From CAYPGJ01 sp964638515 (GTDB lineage: Bacteria; Planctomycetota; Phycisphaerae; Phycisphaerales; UBA1924), in the NCBI GenBank assembly GCA_964638515.1, contig CAZWZL010000001.1:124001-188000 (forward strand): a DNA stretch of 64,000 bases, read 5' to 3'. Shown piece by piece: positions 17,801 to 26,309 of this stretch; within the stretch, counting starts at the first letter, position 1; the number at the start of each line of letters is the position of its first letter. The notes under the pieces are model-generated. The model was not told the origin of the DNA, did not search any database, and saw nothing but the letters and a program-made list of their open reading frames with translations. The position numbers and the translations under genes are program-made.

Positions 17801-18633
17801 ACGTCGGCGCCCGAACCCTCAACGTCGGCATTCTCGCCGCGTCCCCCGGGCAGACGTCCCGTGCGGAAGCGCTGGCCGAGGAAACCGGCGCGCCGTGCAT
17901 CTCGCTTGCGGAGTTCGCAAGCGCCGAGTTCTCGGCAGCGCTGTTGTGCGACGATGAGGGGCTTGCCCTCGTGCCCTCGGCGCACGTGCTCCCGGGCGTA
18001 TCGCCGCTCCGCATCGATCTGGCCGAGTGGCACGCGCTCGCTCGCCGCCCCGTCTCGTTCCGACAGCCACTCGCGCGCGCCATCGGGATCACGTCGCGCG
18101 CATCGGCCCCCGCTGTGCTCGACGCCACGGCCGGGCTCCTCACCGACGCCCTGCATCTCGCGATCATGGGCTGCCGGGTCGACGCCATCGAACGTTCGCC
18201 CATCGTGCACGCCGTCGCAGCCGACGCGCTCCGCCGCGCGATCGCGTCTCCCGCACTCGTCGAAGCAGCCTCCCGCATCACGCTGCATCACGCCGACGCC
18301 GCGACGTATCTGACGAACCTCACCCCCGATCGGCTCCCTTCCGTCGTGTATATCGATCCCATGCACCCTCCGCGTGATCGGCACGTCTCCGCCCTCGTGC
18401 GCAAGGAGATGCGCATCCTCCGCCTCGTCGTCGGCGACGATCTCGACAGCGCACAGCTTCTAACCACGGCGGTCTCTCGCCTTTCCGATCCTCGCGCCCG
18501 GGTCGTGCTCAAGCTTCCCCTGCGAGCCGAGCCCCTGGCGGGCTCGCCTTCGCCGGCCCATGTCCACGAGGCCAAGACGGTCCGCTACGAAGTCCACAAG
18601 CCCATCCACGCCGCGGGGTCCGCGAACCGATAG
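17797..18633 (+). CDS. rsmJ: 16S rRNA (guanine-N2)-methyltransferase RsmJ-like
   Basis: A 278-residue SAM methyltransferase of the RsmJ (YhiQ) family, which methylates N2 of G1516 in 16S rRNA in E. coli. Conserved blocks are DATAGLLTDALHLA with CRV-x-AIERSP, then YIDPMHPP and ALVRKEMRILR, matching the family's DATAGLG, YLDPMFP and VKKEMR stretches. The GTG at 17797 overlaps the acetyltransferase stop. Its place inside a polysaccharide operon is unusual, since translational coupling ties an rRNA-modifying enzyme to glycan genes. The family's second Gly of the SAM loop is replaced (GLL), a minor deviation. Confidence 0.88.
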   Translation: MNVGARTLNVGILAASPGQTSRAEALAEETGAPCISLAEFASAEFSAALLCDDEGLALVPSAHVLPGVSPLRIDLAEWHALARRPVSFRQPLARAIGITSRASAPAVLDATAGLLTDALHLAIMGCRVDAIERSPIVHAVAADALRRAIASPALVEAASRITLHHADAATYLTNLTPDRLPSVVYIDPMHPPRDRHVSALVRKEMRILRLVVGDDLDSAQLLTTAVSRLSDPRARVVLKLPLRAEPLAGSPSPAHVHEAKTVRYEVHKPIHAAGSANR

Positions 18634-18643
18634 AACACCGACC

Positions 18644-19831
18644 ATGCGCATCGTCCACTATCTCTCCAGCGTCCGGCTCGCCGAGGGAGGCGTCACGCGC
18701 GCCGTGCTCGACATGTGCTCCGTGCTCGCGGCACGAGGCCACGAGGTCATCCTCCTGTCGATCTTCGATGACGATGTTCCGGCGGAGTGGCGATCACACG
18801 CTCCCCCCGCCAACACGCCGCGCAGCGTCAAGCTCCCGGAGCCCACGGGTCGTCTGCATCGCTTGTCGCGCGACGGCGTCGCGCTGGCCGAGCGGACCCT
18901 CGCCGGCGCCGACGCGGCCCACATCCACGCGATGTGGACGCCCTCCAACGCGCAGATCGCCAAAGCCGCGCGAGCCCAAGCCGTGCCCTACGTGCTTTCG
19001 TCGCACGGCATGCTCGATGACTGGTCCATGGCCCGCCGTCTCTGGAAGAAGCGCCTGTACCTCGCGCTCTCCGGGAACGCCATGCTCCGGGGCGCTTCCT
19101 TCGTGCACCTCACCGCCGACGCCGAGCTCGATCAATCACGAAAGTGGTTTCCGCCCGGACGCGGACGCGTCATCCCACTGGTGTTCGATCTTGAGCTGTT
19201 TCGTGACCTCCCCGGCCCCGCCGCGGCGCACGCCAAGTTCCCCGAGAGCCGCTCCGATGAGCCCAAAATCCTGTTCCTCTCTCGTCTCTATGAGGGCAAG
19301 GGCCTCGAGCACGTCGTCGACGCGTGCGCGATTCTCGCGCAGCGCAATTCGCGCTTCCGACTGCTGATCGCGGGCAGCGGGGAAGACGGATTCGTGCGGG
19401 ACCTCAACGCGCACATCGACCGCGCCGGCATCCGCGCCCGCACGCACCTGCTCGGGCCCGTCTACAACCGCGACAAGGTCTCCCTGTATCAGGCGTGTGA
19501 CGTGCTGGTCCTGCCTTCCATCCACGAGAATTTCGGCTTCGTTCCCCCCGAAGCGCTCGCGTCGCGCCTGCCCGTCGTGGTCTCCAAGGGCTTCCACACC
19601 TGGCCGGAACTGGAGCGATCCGGCGCCGCCGTGGTCGCCGATCTCGCCCCCGAACCCATCGCGGACGCCCTCCAGGCGCTCCTGCCCGACGCCGCCCGCC
19701 GCAAGGCCATGGGCGAGGCCGGACGAGCCTTCGTGTTCGACTGGCTGGATATGGGGGGCGTCGCTCGCCGATACGAGTCGATGTACGAGGACGCGCGCCG
19801 GGGCCGATCCCGGGCCTCTTCCGCCGGCTGA
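18644..19831 (+). CDS. Glycosyltransferase family 4 (group 1)
   Basis: A 395-residue GT-B enzyme. The N-terminal half has LAEGGVTRAVLDM and SSHGMLDDWSM. The C-terminal half has ILFLSRLYEGKGLEHVV, LLIAGSG and the nucleotide-sugar contact region LPSIHENFGFVPPEALA with the conserved E-x7-E spacing. This architecture is typical of EPS mannosyl- or glucosyltransferases. The ATG at 18644 begins the conserved N-terminal strand; in-frame codons upstream lie inside rsmJ. It is separated from rsmJ by 10 bases. Confidence 0.92.
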   Translation: MRIVHYLSSVRLAEGGVTRAVLDMCSVLAARGHEVILLSIFDDDVPAEWRSHAPPANTPRSVKLPEPTGRLHRLSRDGVALAERTLAGADAAHIHAMWTPSNAQIAKAARAQAVPYVLSSHGMLDDWSMARRLWKKRLYLALSGNAMLRGASFVHLTADAELDQSRKWFPPGRGRVIPLVFDLELFRDLPGPAAAHAKFPESRSDEPKILFLSRLYEGKGLEHVVDACAILAQRNSRFRLLIAGSGEDGFVRDLNAHIDRAGIRARTHLLGPVYNRDKVSLYQACDVLVLPSIHENFGFVPPEALASRLPVVVSKGFHTWPELERSGAAVVADLAPEPIADALQALLPDAARRKAMGEAGRAFVFDWLDMGGVARRYESMYEDARRGRSRASSAG

Positions 19832-19929
19832 ACCGGCGCAGGTCGGGATTCGTAGGGGTAGAGTCCGCCCCCCGAAGTCCGATTCCATGGGAGCAGGCTC
19901 CACCTCGAACCCCGCCTCCTGAGACCAGA

Positions 19930-21330
19930 ATGCACCAGGCCGTCGCCGTCTATCTCGTGTTCCTCGCCGTCGCCCTCGTCGGCTTCATGCTCTGGCAATA
20001 CACCACCCACCGGCGCGAACTGCTCAGCGTCCGCAATATCGCCATCGTCGGGTTCATCCTCTTCCAGCTCACATCCGCGGCCATTCCCACGTGGCAGGGA
20101 TGGAACCCCATCTACAAGCTGCGCGACTGGGACGGCACCGGTCTCAAGTACGCCACCATGGCCACCGTCTTCGCCGCCCTCTTCCTCTTCTGCTACGAGA
20201 AGGGTTGGGTCGCGCGAAAACTCGCCGCGCGCATCCCCACCACGCGAGCCGTGCCAACCCTCGGCACCGTCCTCGGGCTCGCCGTGCTCATGACCATCCT
20301 CTCCGTCGGCCTCCGCTTCGGCCTGCGAATCCCCTACATCGGCATCCTCGCCAATAACGCCGGGCTCGCCTTCGCCGCCATCGCCGGCGGGCTCGTCGGC
20401 TGGGCGTGGGCCCCGCGTCTATTCAACCCCGCCATCGCCTTCGCCGCGCTGCTCATCCTCGGCGCCAATCTCGTCGTCACCCTCTACGGCGCCTTCGGCC
20501 GCCGCGAACTCGTCGGCGTCGGCGTCTGCTTCCTCTTCGGCGCCTACTACTCGCATTTCCGGTTCCTCCGCCCCTCGGCCGTGCTCGCCCGCGTGCTCGT
20601 GCTCGCCATCCCGCCGCTTCTGTTCATCGCCGCGTTCACCTCCGTCCGCGGCTCCAAGGGCGAAGGTCGAGAGCTGGGCGCCGCCGTTTCCGCGATGCGG
20701 TCACAAACCGACATCAAGTCGGGCCTCCTGATGCTCTTCGACGGCCAGAACGTCGGCGCCGGCTCCATGTGGCTTCTTGAAAACTACCCCGATCGCTACG
20801 AGCACCGACACCTCATGACGATCGGCTACTTCTTCGTGAACCCCGTGCCCCGCATGTGGTGGCCCGGCAAGCCCGAGCCGCTCTCCGCGCAGATGGCCGA
20901 CAAGGTCCGAATGAAGGACGTTGACACCTCCATCCTCAACATCGGCCCCGGCATCCTCGGGCACGCCGCGTCCGAAGGAGGCTGGTACGCGCTTCTGATC
21001 TACGCGGTCATAGGCGGGCTCTTTCTCCGGTTCTTCGATGAGATCGTGGCGCTCGGGGCCATGACGCCGTTCGTGGTGCTGCCGTTCGGATCCGTCACCG
21101 GGCACATCCTCGGCATGCCGCGCGGCGAAACATCGCTCTTCACGTTCCAGACCATTCTCGGCGTGGTCTCCACCTACGTCGTGCTCCTGCTGATCTCGCG
21201 CGTGGTCGAGCGAGCGGGCTGGGGCAAGCGCGAAGCTCCCCTCCCAGTCGCTGAAGCCCAGCACGCCGAGTACGCCGACGACGGGTACGAGTCACTCGCC
21301 TCCGCTGAGCCCGCCACACGTGGCGTCTGA
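19930..21330 (+). CDS. O-antigen/polysaccharide polymerase-like membrane protein (Wzy-type)
   Basis: A 466-residue polytopic membrane protein with about 10-12 hydrophobic segments, a large extracytoplasmic loop (about residues 240-340) and a charged cytoplasmic tail. Wzy polymerases have little sequence conservation. The call rests on topology, the FDGQNVGAGSMWLLE and PRMWWPGKP loop residues and the position between glycosyltransferases and a flippase. A ligase of similar fold is possible. The flippase start overlaps its 3' end by 11 bases. Confidence 0.65.
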   Translation: MHQAVAVYLVFLAVALVGFMLWQYTTHRRELLSVRNIAIVGFILFQLTSAAIPTWQGWNPIYKLRDWDGTGLKYATMATVFAALFLFCYEKGWVARKLAARIPTTRAVPTLGTVLGLAVLMTILSVGLRFGLRIPYIGILANNAGLAFAAIAGGLVGWAWAPRLFNPAIAFAALLILGANLVVTLYGAFGRRELVGVGVCFLFGAYYSHFRFLRPSAVLARVLVLAIPPLLFIAAFTSVRGSKGEGRELGAAVSAMRSQTDIKSGLLMLFDGQNVGAGSMWLLENYPDRYEHRHLMTIGYFFVNPVPRMWWPGKPEPLSAQMADKVRMKDVDTSILNIGPGILGHAASEGGWYALLIYAVIGGLFLRFFDEIVALGAMTPFVVLPFGSVTGHILGMPRGETSLFTFQTILGVVSTYVVLLLISRVVERAGWGKREAPLPVAEAQHAEYADDGYESLASAEPATRGV

Positions 21331-22969
21331 ACCCGCCCCGCCGCGCGAACGCTCCACCGCGCACACCATCCTGCTGTACGTCTCCTCGTCGTGGGTGCGC
21401 CTGCTCCTCACGCTGTCCACGGGACTCGTGCTCACGCCCATCCTCATCGAACACATGGGCGTCGACCTGTTCGGGCTGTTCACCATGATCGCGCTGACGG
21501 TGGCCGCGGCCGATCCCGTGCAGACCACCCTCAAACGCGCGCTCACCCGCGAACTCACGCTCGCGGTCTCCTCCGGGGATTCCCAGCGCCTCCGCCAGAC
21601 CTTCTCCAACGCCGTGCTGCTCGCGGGCGCAGGCAGCATCATCACGTTCGTCATCCCCGCCGTCCTCGTGCTCGCCGCGCCCCTCATACTCACGCTCAAT
21701 TCCATCCCCGCGTGGAAGGCGCAGCTCGCCATCGGCTGCGAAGGCCTGCTCATCGGCTCGATGGCGATCCTCTCGCCGTGGCTGAACCTGTATCTCGCCA
21801 CGAAACGCATCGTCAACGACAACATCTCGCAAACCCTCTCGCGACTGCTCGATCTCTTCGCCGCGATGGCCGCGTTCAGCATCCCCGGCGTTGATCCGTT
21901 CGTGGCGTTCATTCTCCTGCGCGCGGCCTTCCGGGGCTGGCAGATGTACGCACGCGCCATCCTCATCCGCGCGCGCGTCCGCGACGCCCGCTTCTCGCCG
22001 TCCCTCTATCACAAGCCCCTCTTCCGCGAGATGCTCACCACCGGCGGGTGGTCCTCCGGGAATCAGATCGCCTCCTTCGCGCTCTACGCCTCCGACCACT
22101 ACATCCTCAACATCTTCCGAGGCCCCGTCTTCAACGGCCTGTACGGCGTCATCATCCAGCTCCTGGGCTACACCCGGATGCTCGGCGCCAACATCACCTA
22201 CGGCTCCGACGTGCTCGCCGCCGATCTCCAACACCAGAATCGGCACGACACCGTCCGCAAAATGCTCCTCCGCCTCACCGCGCACACCTTCGCCATCAAC
22301 GGCGTCTGCGCCGCCGGCATGATCGCCTTCGCCGGGCCCATCATGGAGGTCTGGCTCGGCAAGCAGCTCCAGTCCGACGAAAAACTCCTCGGCGTCATGA
22401 CCTATCAACAGGCGATCCAGTTCGCCTGGGTCTACATCGCCGTCATGCTCCCCGGCTTTGTCCTCTCTGAAACGCACCTGGCATCCTCCGTCATCCTCTA
22501 CGGCATGGGACGCGTGCGCGAATACGCCCCGCCTCTCATCGTCGGCTCGATCCTGAGAGTGATCGTCGCCGTGTCGCTCATGGCCGCCGGCTTCGCGCCC
22601 ATCGCGCTGGCCTGGTGCTCCCTCGCGTTCTTCATCGCGCTCTTCGGGCTGTTTTTCCCCTGGCTCATCGCGCGCGTTACCGAAGAGCCCTTGTCCCGAC
22701 TCGCCTGGCGCGTGTACCTCCGCCCGGCGATCTCCTTCATCCCCGTCGTGCTGGTGGGCGTCTGGGCCGCCAACGCGTTCGGCCCGTGGACCGGCCTGCG
22801 CCATCTCCCGCGCCTCGCACTCGTTTGCGCCGCGATCGGCGTGCTGTACATCCCGCTCGCGTACGCCCTGGTTCTCGAGCCCGACGAGCGTGCGCACGCT
22901 CGAGCCATCCTCGCCAAGGCCCTCGCGCGCCTGCCCATCCTCCGGCGCTTCGCGCCGACCTCACTCTGA
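21320..22969 (+). CDS. Polysaccharide flippase of the MOP superfamily (Wzx-like)
   Basis: A 549-residue membrane protein with about 14 hydrophobic helices. The N-terminal part, VLTPILIEHMGVDLFGLF, carries the pattern seen at the start of Wzx and lipopolysaccharide exporters of the polysaccharide_synt family. It would flip the lipid-linked repeat unit across the inner membrane for the neighbouring polymerase. The GTG at 21320 lies inside the end of the polymerase gene. The 3' end overlaps the convergent phosphatase-like gene by 9 bases, which closes the rightward operon. Confidence 0.85.
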   Translation: MASEPAPPRERSTAHTILLYVSSSWVRLLLTLSTGLVLTPILIEHMGVDLFGLFTMIALTVAAADPVQTTLKRALTRELTLAVSSGDSQRLRQTFSNAVLLAGAGSIITFVIPAVLVLAAPLILTLNSIPAWKAQLAIGCEGLLIGSMAILSPWLNLYLATKRIVNDNISQTLSRLLDLFAAMAAFSIPGVDPFVAFILLRAAFRGWQMYARAILIRARVRDARFSPSLYHKPLFREMLTTGGWSSGNQIASFALYASDHYILNIFRGPVFNGLYGVIIQLLGYTRMLGANITYGSDVLAADLQHQNRHDTVRKMLLRLTAHTFAINGVCAAGMIAFAGPIMEVWLGKQLQSDEKLLGVMTYQQAIQFAWVYIAVMLPGFVLSETHLASSVILYGMGRVREYAPPLIVGSILRVIVAVSLMAAGFAPIALAWCSLAFFIALFGLFFPWLIARVTEEPLSRLAWRVYLRPAISFIPVVLVGVWAANAFGPWTGLRHLPRLALVCAAIGVLYIPLAYALVLEPDERAHARAILAKALARLPILRRFAPTSL

Positions 22970-24016
22970 TCCCGGCTGGGCGCTCTGTCCCGTCACGTTG
23001 GGGATCGCCAGCTCCATCAGCACCGGCGCGTGGTCCGAGCCGCCCGCCTCCAGCACACGCCACGACGCCACGCGCACCCCCGGACTCACCAGCGCGTCAT
23101 CGATCGCGATCCGCGCCCACGCGGGGTTTCTCGCCGGCCACGTGCCCGTCACCTTCCACCAGGGCTTCGCGATCCGAAGCCGGCCCTCCGAAACCAATCG
23201 CCGAACGCGCCAACCGGAAGGTGTCGAATTCAGATCGCCGACAAACACCAGCGGCAGCCCCGTCGGGTCGTAGAACGCGCGCTTCGCCTCGATCGCCCGG
23301 CGAACCACCCGATTCCCCGCCTCCCACCGCTCGTCCGTTCTCGGCGAAAACGGATGCAGCATGCTCGCGATGAAGCTCCCACCCTCTCGATCCACCCGCC
23401 ACGATCGTCCGTGCTCCCCTTCCTCAGGGCGCCGCGGGTCCGGCCCCGTCGCGATCCGCTCCATCGGCCAGCGCGACACCAGCACAGGGAATCCCGTCCC
23501 CGCCAGCGCGGGCAGATCGAAAAACCGGTACTCCTCGTGAAACGCCTCGTCCCGGCGCATCGCGTCGAGCATCGCGTGCGGCGCCTCGTAGATCGCAATC
23601 ACATCCGCGCCGCTGCGCTTGATGGTCTCAAACGCGTCCATCGCCCGCGTGTTCTGCGCAAACGCATTGATCTGCAGCACACGGACCAGCGTCCCGTCCC
23701 GCGCCGCCCGTTCCGCGGCTACGCCGCCAGCCCGCCCCGGCAGCACACCCATCGCGCCGATCGCCACCCCGCCCAGCGCCAACGCCAATCTCCCCCAGGC
23801 CCGCCACGCCGCCCACCACGCCGCAACCACCACCATCCCAACGCTCATCTGCGCCACAAACTGAGCCGCGAGATCAACCTCTCGCCCCGCCCCGGCAAAC
23901 AGCCAGACCCCGCAAAGCCCCGCAAGCGCCCCGGTCGCGATCGTCGTCGCCCATCTCCAGACCGCCCGCATCGCGCGATGCGCTCGTCGCCCCGACGTGC
24001 GCGCACGCTCGCTCAC
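22961..24016 (-). CDS. Membrane-anchored endonuclease/exonuclease/phosphatase-family protein
   Basis: A 351-residue protein. About three hydrophobic helices in the first 110 residues are followed by an EEP (DNase I-like) domain. Motifs in order are VLQINAF, the metal Glu in VIAIYEA, VFVGDLNSTPSGW with the Asp-Asn pair, IDDALVS and the catalytic GGSDHAPV. The domain would face the outside of the inner membrane, as in YafD-like proteins. Substrates of this family range from nucleic acids to sphingolipids and inositol phosphates, so function is open. The GTG at 24016 overlaps the stop of the epimerase upstream (GTGA); earlier in-frame codons lie within that gene. Confidence 0.85.
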   Translation of the reverse strand: MSERARTSGRRAHRAMRAVWRWATTIATGALAGLCGVWLFAGAGREVDLAAQFVAQMSVGMVVVAAWWAAWRAWGRLALALGGVAIGAMGVLPGRAGGVAAERAARDGTLVRVLQINAFAQNTRAMDAFETIKRSGADVIAIYEAPHAMLDAMRRDEAFHEEYRFFDLPALAGTGFPVLVSRWPMERIATGPDPRRPEEGEHGRSWRVDREGGSFIASMLHPFSPRTDERWEAGNRVVRRAIEAKRAFYDPTGLPLVFVGDLNSTPSGWRVRRLVSEGRLRIAKPWWKVTGTWPARNPAWARIAIDDALVSPGVRVASWRVLEAGGSDHAPVLMELAIPNVTGQSAQPGSE

Positions 24017-25011
24017 GCCCGCGCCGCCTCGGCGTCGGAGCGCTCCGTCATCCACATCCACTGGCGCTCCAGCCCCTCGATCAACCCCGTCCCGGGCGCA
24101 AAGCCCAGCTCGGCCCCGCTCCGAGTCAGATCGGCGTAGGTCCGCTCCACGTCGCCCGGCTGCACGGGCTGGTGCTCGACCTTCGCGCGCAGCCCGCTGA
24201 CACGCTCGATCGCACGCACCAGCTCCAGAACCGTCACCGGGCTGCTCCCGCCCAGATTCCACGTCCGCAGCCCGTGCGCATCGATGGCCGACTCCGCCGC
24301 GAGCACGCCCTCCACGATGTCGCCCACATACGTGTAGTCACGGGCCATCGTCCCGTCCCCGAACACCGTGATGGCCTCGCTCTTGCGCATCTTTCGCATG
24401 AACGTCGAAATCGCGAGGTCGGGCCTCTGCCGCTCCCCGAACGCCGTGAAAAACCGCAGGCACGCGATGCTCGTCCCGTGCAGATGACGGTGCGTGTGCG
24501 CCAGCAACTCGCAGGCGCGCTTCGTCGCGGCATACGGGCTGATCGGCTCCAGGCAGGCATCGTCCTCACGAAACGGAACGCGCGACGCGTTCCCGTACAC
24601 CGACGACGACGACGCCATCACCACCCGGCCCACCCCGGCCTTCCGGCACGCTTCGAACACCGCCGCCGTGCCCCGGACATTCACGTCCGCGTACAGCGCC
24701 GGGTCGGCAATGCTCGGCCGAACCCCCGCGCGTGCCGCGAGATGAATCACCGATCCCACCCCGTGCTCCCGCAACAACGCCGCGATCGCGCGCTCCTCGC
24801 GCACGTCCGCCCTGGCAAACACGAACCGCGAGCCATGGCGCTCCGCTGCGCGCTCGATCTCCCCGAGGTTCGAACGCTTGATCGCCTCGCCGTAGAACGA
24901 GTCAAGGTTGTCCACGCCCACAACGGGCCGCCCACGCGCGAGCAGCGCTTCCGCCACGTGCGACCCGATGAACCCGGCCGCGCCGGTAATCAGCACCATC
25001 CCGTCAGGCAT
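24013..25011 (-). CDS. Extended SDR, UDP-glucuronate 4-epimerase-like
   Basis: A 332-residue NAD-dependent epimerase. It has GAAGFIG at 10-16, SSSSVYG at 134-140 and catalytic Y160/K164 in YAATK. The SIACLRFFTAFGERQRPD segment and the DNLDSFY loop resemble bacterial UDP-glucuronate 4-epimerases, which make UDP-galacturonate from the product of ugd. A UDP-glucose 4-epimerase activity remains possible. It begins 25 bases upstream of nothing coding and is coupled at its 3' end to the phosphatase-like gene. Confidence 0.88.
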   Translation of the reverse strand: MPDGMVLITGAAGFIGSHVAEALLARGRPVVGVDNLDSFYGEAIKRSNLGEIERAAERHGSRFVFARADVREERAIAALLREHGVGSVIHLAARAGVRPSIADPALYADVNVRGTAAVFEACRKAGVGRVVMASSSSVYGNASRVPFREDDACLEPISPYAATKRACELLAHTHRHLHGTSIACLRFFTAFGERQRPDLAISTFMRKMRKSEAITVFGDGTMARDYTYVGDIVEGVLAAESAIDAHGLRTWNLGGSSPVTVLELVRAIERVSGLRAKVEHQPVQPGDVERTYADLTRSGAELGFAPGTGLIEGLERQWMWMTERSDAEAARA

Positions 25012-25035
25012 CGATCGCCCGCCGCTCCCGCGTTG

Positions 25036-25917
25036 TTACGACCGCTTCCCGAGCACAAGCCCGACCACCGCCGCGATGACCGTCACCCCGGCCACGCCTC
25101 CCACCACAGCCATCAGATTCCCCGAAATCTGCCCCATCAGCGCGCCGTCGCCACCGCCCATCACGCCCAGCATGGCCACCAGCATCGCCACGCCCAGCGC
25201 CGCCACCGTGCCCAGCGCCAGCCCGCCGACCAGCCCCGAACCCGCCCCGTCGTACGGCTCGGCCGCGATCATCGCGATGCCGCCACCAACGCTCGCAAGC
25301 GATCCCGCGCCCGTCGGCGAATCACTCTCCGCACCCGTGGCCTCGAACAGCCCCGAAGCGCCGATCGTCTCCCCCGCGCCCGCGTCCTCCGACGAATACA
25401 AGTCCTCAAGCAGCGCCGCAGCTCCGAGCGACGTGTCGTCGCTCTCGCGCGTCATGTCCATCAGCCCCGAACCCGAGCCCACCGTCTCCAGAGCCGCGGC
25501 GTCCAGCCCGTTGCCGTCCGTCACCTGCGTCACGGCCGACGGGTCCGCCGTGTCAAGATCGTCCACGTCAAACACGCTCACCCCCGAGCGCTCCTTCGGA
25601 TTCTCCTTCAGCTCGCCGCCCTTTCCGCCCGCGGTGCTGTCCGCCAGCGAGTAGCCGCCCGTTCCCGAAGCCGAGAGATCGATCCCGCTCGCCATCCCCG
25701 AGTCCGCCAGCGGTATCGCGCCCGAGTCCGCCAGATCAAGCGTCATGTCCGGCTCGTCGTCCCCGGCGAGCAGATCAATCTGCTCCACCTTGAACATCAG
25801 CTTGTCGCGATCCCGAAACTCCTGGATCTGACCCTTCGACGCCATCTCCTTGACCTCGTCGGTCGACTTCTTCAGGCGGTCAGCCGCCTCCTCAAGCGTG
25901 TAGAACATCTTGGCCAT
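25036..25917 (-). CDS. MerR/excisionase-type HTH domain tethered to a two-helix membrane tail
   Basis: A 293-residue protein. Residues 1-52 form a winged-helix unit starting MFYTLEEAADRLKKS and GQIQEFRDRDKLMFKVEQID, like the MerR-type DNA-binding domains of excisionases. Residues 55-200 are low complexity, rich in Ser, Gly, Asp and Ala with repeated DSG and GSG segments. The last 75 residues hold two long hydrophobic helices and a short KRS tail. The DNA-binding part would thus be anchored at the membrane. GGAGGA precedes both a GTG (25920) and this ATG (25917); I list the ATG. Targets are unknown. Confidence 0.7.
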   Translation of the reverse strand: MAKMFYTLEEAADRLKKSTDEVKEMASKGQIQEFRDRDKLMFKVEQIDLLAGDDEPDMTLDLADSGAIPLADSGMASGIDLSASGTGGYSLADSTAGGKGGELKENPKERSGVSVFDVDDLDTADPSAVTQVTDGNGLDAAALETVGSGSGLMDMTRESDDTSLGAAALLEDLYSSEDAGAGETIGASGLFEATGAESDSPTGAGSLASVGGGIAMIAAEPYDGAGSGLVGGLALGTVAALGVAMLVAMLGVMGGGDGALMGQISGNLMAVVGGVAGVTVIAAVVGLVLGKRS

Positions 25918-25949
25918 CACGTCAGATCCTCCGCTGGGTTCGGAACGCC

Positions 25950-25955
25950 ACTATA
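25950..25955 (-). promoter_or_regulatory. Candidate -10 box (TATAGT) for the HTH/membrane protein gene
   Basis: TATAGT on the minus strand lies 32 bases before the start codon and leaves a leader of about 25 bases containing the GGAGGA ribosome-binding site. The -35 region is GC-rich and unrecognisable. Confidence 0.35.
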
Positions 25956-26131
25956 GAGCCACCCCGCAGGCCCCGCCCCACATGTCCGCAATCCCCCCCA
26001 CGCCGGTTCCCCATCCGATTCCAGCCGATCGCGGGGAACACCTCCATTGCGCACCCCGTAAATCTCTCCGCCACGCGGCCTGAGGCCCACATACCTCCAG
26101 GTTCGTGGGGTTGCGCCCCCTTCCGGGCTGC

Positions 26132-26161
26132 AGATCACGCGGAATTCTCGACGCGTGATCT
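26132..26161. repeat. Perfect 10-base inverted repeat with 10-base loop
   Basis: AGATCACGCG at 26132-26141 is repeated inverted as CGCGTGATCT at 26152-26161 around a loop containing GAATTC. On either strand it forms a 10-bp hairpin; as DNA it is a two-arm operator-like site. It lies about 180 bases upstream of the candidate promoter of the HTH gene. Confidence 0.7.
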
Positions 26162-26181
26162 GGATTTCGGGGTCCGGGGAT

Positions 26182-26243
26182 TCCCACTCCCGAGGGTGAC
26201 GTCGGGAAACCGTCACGTCCCCACGTGACGGCGGGGAGTGGGA
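26182..26243. repeat. Nested inverted repeats (outer 10 bp, inner 8 bp)
   Basis: The outer arms are TCCCACTCCC (26182-26191) and GGGAGTGGGA (26234-26243), perfectly complementary. Inside is a tight hairpin, CGTCACGT (26211-26218), loop CCCC, and ACGTGACG (26223-26230). A further GTGACGTC near 26196 repeats the inner core. The arrangement could form a branched RNA or a multi-site protein-binding element. Confidence 0.7.
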
Positions 26244-26309
26244 CTCGGGTCTCGCGGACGTCGGATCCCTCCAAGGCTCCGACCAATCCCGGGACCTTTT
26301 TTCGCTTCC

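Larger units (their letters stand above)
25921..26309. other. Structured non-coding region between the EF-G-like and HTH genes
   Basis: This 389-base gap has no credible gene. It contains two strong inverted-repeat structures, listed separately, at 26132-26161 and 26182-26243. Neither is followed by a T-run in the minus direction, so they are not simple rho-independent terminators. An open frame of 99 codons (25917-26216, minus) touches the HTH gene start, but its codon third positions are less GC-rich than those of real genes here. Confidence 0.55.

Noticed and set aside
25917..26216. 99-codon open frame ending at the HTH gene start (TGATG junction)
   Set aside because: Third codon positions are clearly less GC-rich than in neighbouring genes, and the frame runs through hairpin elements. 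A short coding gene cannot be fully excluded.
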